Origin: Actinomadura litoris
GTDB lineage: Bacteria; Actinomycetota; Actinomycetes; Streptosporangiales; Streptosporangiaceae
Assembly: GCF_009733595.1 (NCBI RefSeq)
Contig: NZ_WOFH01000004.1
Coordinates: 372,001 to 436,000, forward strand
Length of the DNA stretch: 64,000 bases
Direction: 5' to 3'
The position numbers were made by a program, and so were the translations under genes. Positions 25,741-35,418 of this stretch are shown one piece after another. Positions within the stretch are counted from its first letter, which is position 1; each line of letters begins with the position of its first letter. The notes below the pieces were generated by a model. The model made no database searches, was not told where the DNA came from, and saw only the letters and a list, made by a program, of their open reading frames with translations.

Positions 25741-26808
25741 TCACCCCCCGCGCCGGGCCCGCCCCTCCAGCGGGCCCAGCAGCGGGTGGACGCGCATCGC
25801 CGCCTCCAACTCGCCCGGCAACTCGTCCCGGTAGCGGCCCAGCGTCGACAGGTCGGCGTGCCCCAGCACCCGCCGCACCGCGTCCATGTCCGTGGCCGCC
25901 GCCAGCAGATGCGTCGCCGTCGTGTGCCGCAGCCCGTGCGGCGTCACCCCCCGCCGCCGGCCCGGCTCCACCCGCGCCAGCACCCGGTCGATGACCGCCT
26001 GCACGTCCCCGCGCGCCAGCCGCCGCCCCCGCCACGACAGCAGCAGCGCCTTGGGATCGCGGCCCCGGTCCAGCAGCCGCCGCCCCTGCTCCAGGTAGGC
26101 GTCCAGCACCTCCGCCACCGGCGCCGGGACCGGCACGTCCCGCGTCCGCCCGCCCTTGCCGAAGATCCGCCAGTACCGCGTCCCCGCGTTGACGAAGAAG
26201 TCCTCCGCGTTGGCCCGCGTCAGCTCCGACACCCGCGGCCCCACCGCCGCCAGCAGCAGCACGATCAACCCGTCGCGCAGCTCCGTCCGCTGGTCCTGCC
26301 GGCCCCGCGCCGCCGGCGCCGTCTCCACCAGGTCATGCGCCGCGCCCAGCAGCCCCTCCGCCTGCTCGACCGTCAGCGCCCGCCGCTCGGCCCGCAACCC
26401 GCCCCGATGCCGCGGACGCAGCGTCACCGCCCCCATCGGATCCAGCTGCACCCACCCCGCCACCAGCGCGTGCCGGAAGAACGCCGACAGCGAACGCCGG
26501 AACCGCGCCTGCGACGACGCGCTCTGCGACGGCCGCCCGTCCGCGGGCGGGGGAGCGGCGGCACCGGGGGAGCGGCGCCCGTCGGGCTTGCGCGCGAACC
26601 GCAGCAGCACCGCGTCGACGTCCTCGCCCGTCAGGTCGTCCAGCACCCGCTCGGGACCCGCCAGCGCCGCGAACGTCACCACGTCACGCGCGTACACCTC
26701 CGCCGTCCCGGCCGCCAGCGCGCCCGTGGACCGCTTCGCCCGCACCATCTCCACATACCGGTCGGCCGTCTCCGCCACCGTCAGCCGCTGAACATCACTC
26801 GGACGCAC
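25741..26808 (-). CDS. Tyrosine recombinase/integrase (XerC/D-like)
   Basis: A 355-residue site-specific recombinase. The N-terminal SAM-like core-binding domain spans about residues 1-150, with an inserted Pro/Ala linker. The catalytic domain shows Arg in GPRVSELTR, Lys in FGKGGRTRDVPVP, HGLRHTTATHLL (HxxR) and LGHADLSTLGRY, whose Tyr is the nucleophile. TAGCGT on the - strand (26821-26816) lies 7 nt before GTG 26808, so that start is chosen; GTG 26817 is three codons upstream. No tRNA, att repeat or other mobile gene was seen nearby, so it could be a Xer paralogue or a stranded integrase. The 270 bp downstream of it (25471-25740) hold no feature I can support. Confidence 0.87.
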   Translation of the reverse strand: MRPSDVQRLTVAETADRYVEMVRAKRSTGALAAGTAEVYARDVVTFAALAGPERVLDDLTGEDVDAVLLRFARKPDGRRSPGAAAPPPADGRPSQSASSQARFRRSLSAFFRHALVAGWVQLDPMGAVTLRPRHRGGLRAERRALTVEQAEGLLGAAHDLVETAPAARGRQDQRTELRDGLIVLLLAAVGPRVSELTRANAEDFFVNAGTRYWRIFGKGGRTRDVPVPAPVAEVLDAYLEQGRRLLDRGRDPKALLLSWRGRRLARGDVQAVIDRVLARVEPGRRRGVTPHGLRHTTATHLLAAATDMDAVRRVLGHADLSTLGRYRDELPGELEAAMRVHPLLGPLEGRARRGG

Positions 26809-26917
26809 CCGCCGCACGCTACCGCCCGCCACCGACAGAACCCGCCGCGACGACACGACGAACCCACCCGCCCCACGCCCGACCCGGCGGCGGGGCCCGC
26901 CGCGCGGCACCCCTCCC

Positions 26918-27841
26918 TCAGGACGCGTCCCCATCCTCCGGGCCCACCAGCAGCACGAGCTTCCCGCGCACCCGCCGCGCCTCCCCGACCCGATGCGCCT
27001 CCGCCACCTCCGCCAGCGGGAACGTCCGCCCCACCGGAAGGACGAACCGCCCGGAATCGACCAGCGCCCCGATCTCCGAGACCACATACAGCGCACGGCC
27101 CTCCTCGCCCCCGCTGAACCGCACCCCATGCCGCCGCGCCCCCTCGGCGTCCGCGACCGTGACCACCCGCCCCGCACCACCCGCGAGCGCGACCAACTCC
27201 GGCAGCACACCCCCGCCCGCCACGTCCAACGCGGCGTCCACCCCGCCGGGAGCGACCGCACGGACCCGCTCCGCCCAACCCGGACCATAGGCGACGGGCT
27301 CCGCGCCGAACGACCGCAGACGACCACGGGCACCCGGACCCCCGGTACCGATCACCCGCGCCCCCCGCGCCACGGCGAGCTGCACGGCGGCGCCCCCCAC
27401 ATTCCCCGACGCCCCGTTGACCAGCACCACCTCGCCCGCCCCGACGCCCAACCGGTCCAGGGCACGCGCCGCCGTCTCCGCCGCCACCGGCAGCGCGGCG
27501 GCCCCCGCGAACCCGAGCGACGCCGGGACGGGCGCGAAGCACGACAGCACCGCCAGCTCCGCCTGGACGCCGCCGACCGCGGAGAACCCGAACACCCGGT
27601 CACCGACGGCCACACCGGTCACGCCCGCGCCGACCTCGTCCACGACGCCCGCCGCCTCATACCCCAACCGCTGCGGAAGCCCCTGATCCATCAGGCCCCG
27701 CCGCTTCATCCAGTCGCTGGCGTTGACCCCGGCGGCGCGCACCGCGATCCGCACCTGCCCCGGGCCCGGACGCGGCTCCGCGACCTCGACGACCTCCAGG
27801 ACCTCCGGCCCCCCGAACCGGCCGAACACCACCGCCCTCAT
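26918..27841 (-). CDS. NADP-dependent zinc-less MDR oxidoreductase (quinone oxidoreductase-like)
   Basis: A 307-residue medium-chain dehydrogenase/reductase. The N-terminal GroES-like domain contains VRAAGVNASDWMKR and GYEAAGVVDEVGAGV; the nucleotide-binding fold has NGASGNVGGAAVQLA. Zinc-ligand Cys/His residues of alcohol dehydrogenases are missing, which places it with quinone oxidoreductases and enoyl reductases. Start ATG 27841. The neighbour at 27992 is divergent. The substrate is unknown. Confidence 0.9.
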   Translation of the reverse strand: MRAVVFGRFGGPEVLEVVEVAEPRPGPGQVRIAVRAAGVNASDWMKRRGLMDQGLPQRLGYEAAGVVDEVGAGVTGVAVGDRVFGFSAVGGVQAELAVLSCFAPVPASLGFAGAAALPVAAETAARALDRLGVGAGEVVLVNGASGNVGGAAVQLAVARGARVIGTGGPGARGRLRSFGAEPVAYGPGWAERVRAVAPGGVDAALDVAGGGVLPELVALAGGAGRVVTVADAEGARRHGVRFSGGEEGRALYVVSEIGALVDSGRFVLPVGRTFPLAEVAEAHRVGEARRVRGKLVLLVGPEDGDAS

Positions 27842-27991
27842 CCCGCACTCCCTCCATCCGAACCCTCCCGGCACACCCCACCCTGCCGCCCACCGCTGAC
27901 ACGGACCGCACACCACGCTGACACCGCCCCGACCACCACCGCCCCGCCCACCCCGACCACCCCGCGCACGCCCACCTCTAGGATCACCACC

Positions 27992-28444
27992 GTGACCGAC
28001 CGGCATCTCTTCGAGCAGACCGCCGAGGTCGTCCGGGGATCGGCCCCGCCCGACCTCGGCCCCCCGCACCTGCACGTCCGCCACAACGGCCTCAAGGTCT
28101 GGTTCGGCGACCCCGCCCCGCAGCGCGAGCACTACGAGGCCCAGATCATCCCCGCCGACCTCGCCCCCGGCGCCCGCGTCCGCGCCCTGGAGATCGGCTT
28201 CCACGCCGAACACCCCGCCGAACCCGACAACACCGCCGCCCTCGACCACCTCCTCGCCGCCGAACCCGCCTGGCGCCGCGACCTCGGCGACGACCCCGCC
28301 ACCGGCGCCTTCCTCGGCCGCGCCACCTGGCGCCGCGTCTCCGAGACCTGGCCCGACCCCGACCTGGACGCCACCGACGTCCCCTTCGAGATCGGCGTCC
28401 GCCTCGTCGACTACATCCGCGCCCTCGAACCCCACCGCGCCTGA
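27992..28444 (+). CDS. Conserved hypothetical protein
   Basis: A 150-residue soluble protein without a signal or membrane segment. Notable stretches are HLHVRHNGLKVWFGDPAPQR and a C-terminal FEIGVRLVDYIRALEPHRA. The many acidic and aromatic residues suggest a globular cytosolic fold. I do not recognise a named domain. TAGGAT (27979-27984) lies 7 nt before GTG 27992, so it is probably leaderless. The DUF72 gene follows 33 bp later on the same strand and may be co-transcribed. Confidence 0.75.
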   Translation: MTDRHLFEQTAEVVRGSAPPDLGPPHLHVRHNGLKVWFGDPAPQREHYEAQIIPADLAPGARVRALEIGFHAEHPAEPDNTAALDHLLAAEPAWRRDLGDDPATGAFLGRATWRRVSETWPDPDLDATDVPFEIGVRLVDYIRALEPHRA

Positions 28445-28477
28445 CCGAAACGCCGCGCCCTGGGTAGGGGAGGGGCC

Positions 28478-29191
28478 GTGATACGCGTCGGCACCTCCGG
28501 ATGGCAGTACACCGACTGGCGGGACGTGCTCTACCCGCCGGGCCTCCCGCAGCGCCGCTGGCTGCCCCACTACGCCGAGGAGTTCGGCACCGTCGAGAAC
28601 AACAACGCCTTCTACCGGCTGCCGGCCCGCGCCATGTTCGAACGCTGGCGCGACGCCGTCCCGCCCGGGTTCGTCATGGCGGTCAAGGCCAGCCGGTACC
28701 TCACCCACATGAAACGGCTCCGCGACCCCGCCGAACCCGTCGCCCGGCTGATGGAGGCCGCCGGGGGACTGGGCGGCACGCTCGGACCGGTGCTGCTCCA
28801 ACTCCCGCCCACGCTGCGGGGCGCGCCCGACCTCCTCGACGCCTGCCTGCGCCGCTTCCCCGGCGGCGTCCGCGTGGCGGTCGAGCCCCGCCACCCGACC
28901 TGGTGGACGCCGCGGGTCCGGCGGGTGCTGGAGGACCACGGCGCCGCGCTGTGCTGGGCGGACCGCCGCGGACGGCCCGTCACGCCCCTGTGGCGGACGG
29001 CCGGCTGGGTCTACCTGCGCCTGCACGAGGGCGCGGCGTCCCCGCGGCCGCACTACGGGGACCGGGCGCTGGCGTCGTGGGTGCGGCGCGTGGGGCCGGG
29101 GGAGGACGCCTACGTCTACTTCAACAACGACCCGGGCGGCGCGGCCGTCCGCAACGCGCGCAGGTTCCTCGCGCTGGCCCGCGCGAGGTGA
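28478..29191 (+). CDS. DUF72 domain protein
   Basis: A 237-residue DUF72 (YecE-like) TIM-barrel protein. Family landmarks are VGTSGWQYTDWRDVLYP, FGTVENNNAFYRLP, FVMAVKASRYLTHMKRL, VAVEPRHPTWW and DAYVYFNNDPGGAAVRNA. Here NNNAFY replaces the usual (E)xNxTFY. GGGGAGG precedes GTG 28478. Function is unknown; genes of this family are found near nucleases and helicases in some genomes, but not here. Confidence 0.93.
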   Translation: MIRVGTSGWQYTDWRDVLYPPGLPQRRWLPHYAEEFGTVENNNAFYRLPARAMFERWRDAVPPGFVMAVKASRYLTHMKRLRDPAEPVARLMEAAGGLGGTLGPVLLQLPPTLRGAPDLLDACLRRFPGGVRVAVEPRHPTWWTPRVRRVLEDHGAALCWADRRGRPVTPLWRTAGWVYLRLHEGAASPRPHYGDRALASWVRRVGPGEDAYVYFNNDPGGAAVRNARRFLALARAR

Positions 29192-29233
29192 CCCCGCGCC
29201 GCCGGCACCCCACAGAGAACGGTCAAACCTCCT

Positions 29234-29301
29234 GAACAGGAATAATCTACGCAAAGCAGACAGAACTCATATTCTGTTCGGTTACGCACAGAAGCGAACA
29301 G
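29234..29301. promoter_or_regulatory. Three GAACAG/CTGTTC half-sites in an AT-rich upstream region
   Basis: GAACAG occurs at 29234-29239 and 29296-29301, and its inverse CTGTTC at 29274-29279. The last two extend to CTGTTCG and CGAACAG, an inverted repeat with a 14-nt spacer (29274-29280 and 29295-29301). The region 29230-29300 is unusually AT-rich. It precedes the AraC-type regulator at 29372; autoregulation is inferred. Confidence 0.5.
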
Positions 29302-29371
29302 AGGCCCCAGAGGCGGGGAAGTGGCGCAACCGGTGTGACATGACACCGCCCGGCATGGCACGATTCCGCAG

Positions 29372-29815
<444 letters not shown>

Positions 29816-29820
29816 CGGCC

Positions 29821-30234
29821 ATGGACATCACCATCCACGCGAGCCTCCTCCCGCACACCGACCCGGACGCCTCGCCGGCCTTCTACCGCGACGTCCTCGG
29901 GTTCGAGGTCCGCGACGACGTCGGCTGCGAGGGGATGCGCTGGATCACGGTCGGCCCGCCCGGGCAGCCCGGCACCTCCATCGTCCTGGCGCCCCCGGCG
30001 GTCCCGGGCTGCGGCGTCACCGACGAGGAGCGCCGCATGATCGTGGAGATGATGGCGAAGGGCACCTACGCCGGCGTCAACCTGGCCACCCGCGACCTGG
30101 ACGGGACGTCCGCGCGCCTCCGGGCGGGCGACGCCGAGGTCGTCCAGGAGCCGACCGAGCAGCCCTACGGGGCGCGCGACTGCGCGTTCCGGGACCCGGC
30201 GGGCAACCTCGTCCGCATCCAGGAACTGCGCTGA
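29821..30234 (+). CDS. VOC (glyoxalase/bleomycin-resistance/dioxygenase) family protein
   Basis: A 137-residue VOC protein with two beta-alpha-beta-beta-beta modules: [39 protein letters not shown], then [12 protein letters not shown] and [19 protein letters not shown] 29821 resembles the usual family start; GTG 29812 would overlap the AraC stop (GTGA) and is an alternative. It probably binds or modifies a small molecule. Its place between an AraC regulator and a UvrA-like gene suggests a detoxification cassette. Confidence 0.9.
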   Translation: MDITIHASLLPHTDPDASPAFYRDVLGFEVRDDVGCEGMRWITVGPPGQPGTSIVLAPPAVPGCGVTDEERRMIVEMMAKGTYAGVNLATRDLDGTSARLRAGDAEVVQEPTEQPYGARDCAFRDPAGNLVRIQELR

Positions 30235-30298
30235 CCCGCGGCGCGGACACCCGCCGGCGGAGCCGCGCGACCGACCACGCAACAGTGAGGGAGACCCG

Positions 30299-32286
<1,988 letters not shown>

Positions 32287-32351
32287 GCGCCCCGCTGGCG
32301 GAGCCGGGGGGAGTGGCGCCCCGTCGACGCAGGTCAGAGGCGCCTCCCGGG

Positions 32352-32700
32352 TCAGCCGAGCAGGTGTCCGCCCAGTTCGGTGTCCGCGCCGCCGATGCCC
32401 AGGGCCGCCGGGCCGATCCTCCTGGCGTCCTTGGTGGTGGGCCTTGCGGCGGTGCCGGGGAGGATGTGCAGGCGTCCCTGGCCGCCGTGCGCGCCCGGCG
32501 CGCCGACGACCGGTTCGGTGCGGCCGTCGCGGTCGGTGTCGGTGAGCGGGCAGGCGGCGCCGAACCGGTGGTGCGGCCCGTCCGGCTCGGGTGCGTCCTC
32601 CGCCGCCGAAGGGGGTCAGCAGGTCGGTGCGGCCGTCGCCGTCGAAGTCGCCCGCAACGGCTTCGGCACCGTCCCCAAGGTCCGCTTCCGCACCCCTTCG
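32352..32700 (-). pseudogene. Remnant of an FG-GAP/VCBS-repeat (integrin-like) protein gene
   Basis: On the - strand VAGDFDGDGRTDLLTPFGG reads in one frame (about 32660-32600). In a second frame RFGAACPLTDTDRDGRTEPV and VGAPGAHGGQGRLHILPG follow, ending in a stop at 32354-32352. These are two consecutive FG-GAP blades (DxDxDG calcium loops and FG...GAP) interrupted by an indel near 32595-32605. No start, signal peptide or further blades are visible, so the gene is truncated as well as frame-shifted. Intact relatives are secreted beta-propeller proteins. Confidence 0.7.
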
Positions 32701-32710
32701 AACTTGGTCG

Positions 32711-32733
32711 ATAATGTACATTATGTAAAGTAG
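32711..32733. promoter_or_regulatory. Overlapping AT-rich palindromes with TATGTAAAGTAG
   Basis: ATAATGTACATTAT (32711-32724) is a perfect 14-bp palindrome; TACATTATGTA (32717-32727) is a second, overlapping one. TATGTAAAGTAG (32722-32733) is repeated, inverted, at 35181-35170 upstream of the FAD monooxygenase. In a roughly 75% GC context this is conspicuous. An operator is inferred; the regulator is not identified. Confidence 0.45.
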
Positions 32734-32941
32734 ACCGCTGGGAGGCCCTGCTCCGGCCGGTGCGAGCCGGGTGCGGCGCCGCCGCAGGCCGGTGTCGGCG
32801 ATCGGCGCCCTCGGGTCCCGCCCCTCCTCCGGCGGCGCCGCGCCGGTGAACTCCGGCGCGGCGGGCGGCTCCAGGCGGGTTCGGGTGTGCTTGCCGGCCC
32901 GTCGGCACCGGCGAGGTCCCCCGAACACGCCGAGGCGCTCG

Positions 32942-32969
32942 ATGGAGTGCACCGCATGGAGTGCACCGC
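32942..32969. repeat. Tandem 14-bp duplication
   Basis: ATGGAGTGCACCGC occurs twice back to back (32942-32955 and 32956-32969) in non-coding DNA. It is a simple duplication with no assigned role. Confidence 0.7.
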
Positions 32970-33115
32970 GCCGTGGCGGGTCTGGCCCGGTTCCCGGGTG
33001 CGCAGGAACTCCCCGATCGGCTCAGGCCGTGGGTAATTGGACATTTCGGGCGTGGCCCGGTTCGGGCGCCGTCCCTCTCCCCCGTGTCCGATGTTCCTTG
33101 GGGGTGGGCGGGTGA

Positions 33116-33144
33116 TTGCTGTGGGGGGCGGGGTGAAGCAGGAT
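33116..33144 (+). promoter_or_regulatory. Promoter of the luciferase-like monooxygenase gene
   Basis: TTGCTG (33116-33121) and CAGGAT (33139-33144) are separated by 17 nt, and ATG 33151 follows 6 nt after the -10. This predicts a leaderless transcript. Confidence 0.55.
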
Positions 33145-33150
33145 GCGGGT

Positions 33151-34017
33151 ATGCGCTTCTCGATCAACATTCCGAACTTCGGGGACTTCGCCGACGCGCG
33201 GACGGTCGCGCGGGTGGCGGTGGCGGCGGAGCGGGCGGGGTGGGACGGGTTGTTCGTGTGGGATCACGTGGTGCACGACAAGGCGTTGCGGCGGACGTTC
33301 GGGGATCCGTGGATGCTGCTGACGGCGGCGGCGCTGGCGACGTCGCGGCTGCGGCTGGGGACGATGGTGACGCCGGTGGCGCGGCGGCGTCCGCAGCAGG
33401 TGGCGCGGCAGGTGGCCACGCTGGACGGGTTGAGCGGCGGCCGGGTGGTGTTCGGTGCGGGGCTGGGCGGGCCGGTGGAGGACGAGTTCGGGAGTTTCGG
33501 GGAGCCGACCGATCCGGTGGTGCTGGCGGGGATGCTGGACGAGGGGCTGGGGCTGCTGGAGCGGTTCTGGTCGGGTGAGCCGGTGGACCATGAGGGGCGG
33601 TTCTACCGGGTGCGGGATGTGGCGCTGCTGCCGGCGACGGTGCAGCGTCCGCGTCCGCCGGTGTGGGTGGCGGGGGTCTGGCCGCATCGGCGGCCGATGC
33701 GGCGGGCGGCGCGGTGGGACGGGGCGATCCCGTTGTTCGCCTCGTCGGGGCATGGGCGGGCGCCCGCCGTCGATGAGGTGCGGGAGTTGGTGGAGTTCGT
33801 GGGGCGGGAGCGGGAGCGGGGCGGGCGGTGGGAGGAGCCGTTCGAGTTCGTGGTGGGCGGGACCAGCCCGGGTGGCGCGGCGGCGCGGGATGTGGTGGGG
33901 CCGCTGGTGGAGGCGGGGGCGACGTGGTGGGATGAGCGGCTGCCGCTGACGAGCGGCGACCTCGCCCGCGCGGAGGTGGTGTTGCGGCGGGTGGAGCAGG
34001 GGCCGCCGGTGCTGTGA
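33151..34017 (+). CDS. LLM-class (luciferase-like) F420- or flavin-dependent oxidoreductase
   Basis: A 288-residue TIM-barrel protein of the bacterial luciferase-like family. It begins MRFSINIPNFGDFADA; DGLFVWDHVVHD, LRLGTMVTPVARRRP and ATLDGLSGGRVVFGAGLGG are typical strands around the cofactor. Actinobacterial members use either FMN/FADH2 or coenzyme F420; the sequence does not decide. It lies 18 bp from the convergent FAD monooxygenase gene. The substrate is unknown. Confidence 0.92.
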   Translation: MRFSINIPNFGDFADARTVARVAVAAERAGWDGLFVWDHVVHDKALRRTFGDPWMLLTAAALATSRLRLGTMVTPVARRRPQQVARQVATLDGLSGGRVVFGAGLGGPVEDEFGSFGEPTDPVVLAGMLDEGLGLLERFWSGEPVDHEGRFYRVRDVALLPATVQRPRPPVWVAGVWPHRRPMRRAARWDGAIPLFASSGHGRAPAVDEVRELVEFVGRERERGGRWEEPFEFVVGGTSPGGAAARDVVGPLVEAGATWWDERLPLTSGDLARAEVVLRRVEQGPPVL

Positions 34018-34035
34018 GGGCCTGTCCCCCGCGGG

Positions 34036-35136
34036 TCAGATGCGGTTGCTGAGGGCGGCGAGGAGGCGGCCGAATCCGAGGGTGGCCAGGCGGGGCGGGA
34101 GGGTGGCGTTGAGGCGGAGGAGGTGTTCGCTCTGCAGGAGGGTGCGGGGGCCGGACACCGCGAGGCTGCGGGTGGCGAGGGTGGAGGCGAGCGCGGCGCG
34201 GCGGCGTCTGCGGGCGGTGTAGGCGCGGGCGATGGCGGAGGGGTCGGGCGGGTGCGGGGTGGTGAGGCAGTCCATGAGGGCGGCGACGTCTTCGAGGGCC
34301 TGGTTGGCGCCGTGGGCCATGATGGGCGGCATGCCGTGGGCGGCGTCGCCGAGCAGGACGCAGCGTCCGGCGCCCCAGCGGCGTGGGACGGTGTGGCGGG
34401 TGTGGGGGTACAGGCCGGCGTCGGCGCGGGTGAGGGTGTCGAGGAGTTGGGGGGCGGGGTCGCCCCAGGTGGCGTAGCGGCGGGAGAGCAGGCGGAGGGC
34501 CTCGTCGCGCGGGAGGGGTTGGGGTGGGGTGTGGCGGGGCCAGGGGATGTCGAAGAAGCACTGGATGAGGCCGCCGCCGGCGCCGGTGTAGCCGAGGTCG
34601 CCCTGGCGGCCGATCATCATGGTGGTGGTGGTTCCGGGGTCGAAGGGGGCGAGGGCGAGGCCCTGCCAGGTGGCGGCGCCGGTGAGGGCGGGGCGGGTGT
34701 CGCCGAGGAGCGCGGCGCGGACGCGGGAGTGGACGCCGTCGGCGCCGATGAGGAGGTCGGCGGTGTGGTGGTGGCCGTCGCGGGTGTGGACGTGGACGGC
34801 GTCGGGGGCGGTGCGCAGGCGGGTGATGAGGGCGCGGCGCGGGAGGGCGAGGGCGTGTGAGTCGAAGCGGCGGGCGAGGGCGTCGAGGTCGATGCGGAGG
34901 ATGGTGCGGCCGGTGGCGGTGCGCAGGGCGAGGGTGGTGAGGGGCTGGCCGGTGGCGGTGAGGTCGATGCCGAGGTCGGTGAGGATGGCGGTGCCGTTGT
35001 GCCAGAGGGTGATGGCTCCTCCCCCGAGGCGGAGGGCGGGTGCCTGTTCGAGGACGGTGACGGTGTGTCCGGCGCGGGTGAGGGCGTGGGCGGCGGTGAG
35101 GCCGCTGATGCCGGCTCCGGCGACGAGGACCCGCAT
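34036..35136 (-). CDS. FAD-dependent monooxygenase (aromatic hydroxylase type)
   Basis: A 366-residue group A flavoprotein monooxygenase. The N-terminal dinucleotide motif is VAGAGISGLTAAHAL, followed by the middle GADGVHSRVRAALLG motif and the GD motif CVLLGDAAHGMPPIMAHGANQ. The length suits class A hydroxylases. ATG 35136 is used; GTG 35145 is an alternative that would be 6 nt from TAGTAG. The promoter overlaps the 17-bp palindrome at 35153-35169, typical of TetR control, but no tetR gene adjoins. It probably oxidises an aromatic compound, perhaps an antibiotic. Confidence 0.92.
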   Translation of the reverse strand: MRVLVAGAGISGLTAAHALTRAGHTVTVLEQAPALRLGGGAITLWHNGTAILTDLGIDLTATGQPLTTLALRTATGRTILRIDLDALARRFDSHALALPRRALITRLRTAPDAVHVHTRDGHHHTADLLIGADGVHSRVRAALLGDTRPALTGAATWQGLALAPFDPGTTTTMMIGRQGDLGYTGAGGGLIQCFFDIPWPRHTPPQPLPRDEALRLLSRRYATWGDPAPQLLDTLTRADAGLYPHTRHTVPRRWGAGRCVLLGDAAHGMPPIMAHGANQALEDVAALMDCLTTPHPPDPSAIARAYTARRRRRAALASTLATRSLAVSGPRTLLQSEHLLRLNATLPPRLATLGFGRLLAALSNRI

Positions 35137-35152
35137 GACCCGCACCCCTATC

Positions 35153-35181
35153 TACTACAGCCTGTAGTACTACTTTACATA
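35153..35181. promoter_or_regulatory. TetR-like palindromic operator and TATGTAAAGTAG element
   Basis: TACTACAG-C-CTGTAGTA (35153-35169) is a perfect 8-bp-arm palindrome within 35 bp of the FAD monooxygenase start. On the - strand TATGTAAAGTAG (35181-35170) abuts it and matches 12 of 12 with 32722-32733. The palindrome overlaps the likely -10 region, so repression is the simplest reading. The regulator is not in the window's vicinity. Confidence 0.6.
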
Positions 35182-35249
35182 GAGGGTGGTGGCGGCGTCC
35201 ACAAGGTGCGCGAGGCCCCCCGCTCCCCCGGCCGTGTACGCCGGGAGGT

Positions 35250-35271
35250 GTAGCGGCGCGGCGTCCGCTAC
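35250..35271. promoter_or_regulatory. Inverted repeat upstream of cydA
   Basis: GTAGCGG (35250-35256) and CCGCTAC (35265-35271) form a 7-bp inverted repeat with an 8-nt spacer in the 282-bp region between the FAD monooxygenase and cydA. It could be an operator for the bd-oxidase operon. It does not resemble a Rex (TTGTGAA-type) site. Confidence 0.35.
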
Positions 35272-35418
35272 GCCAAACGCGCAGCGGTGTTGACGGCTCG
35301 GGCACGATTCGCTCGCGCGGCGCGGGGGCCCAGCATGGGACGGCCGGGCCCGGACCTCCTCCGGGTCCGAGGTGATCGCGGGCGGCGCCGGGTCGGGGCG
35401 CGTGAGGGGTGGGGGCGC

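Larger units (their letters stand above)
32287..33150. other. 864-bp region without an intact gene
   Basis: It contains a decayed FG-GAP gene on the - strand (32352-32700), overlapping AT-rich palindromes (32711-32733), a tandem 14-bp duplication (32942-32969) and the promoter of the luciferase-like gene (33116-33144). Between 32740 and 32940 no coding signature was recognised on either strand. The area looks like a degraded locus. Confidence 0.6.
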
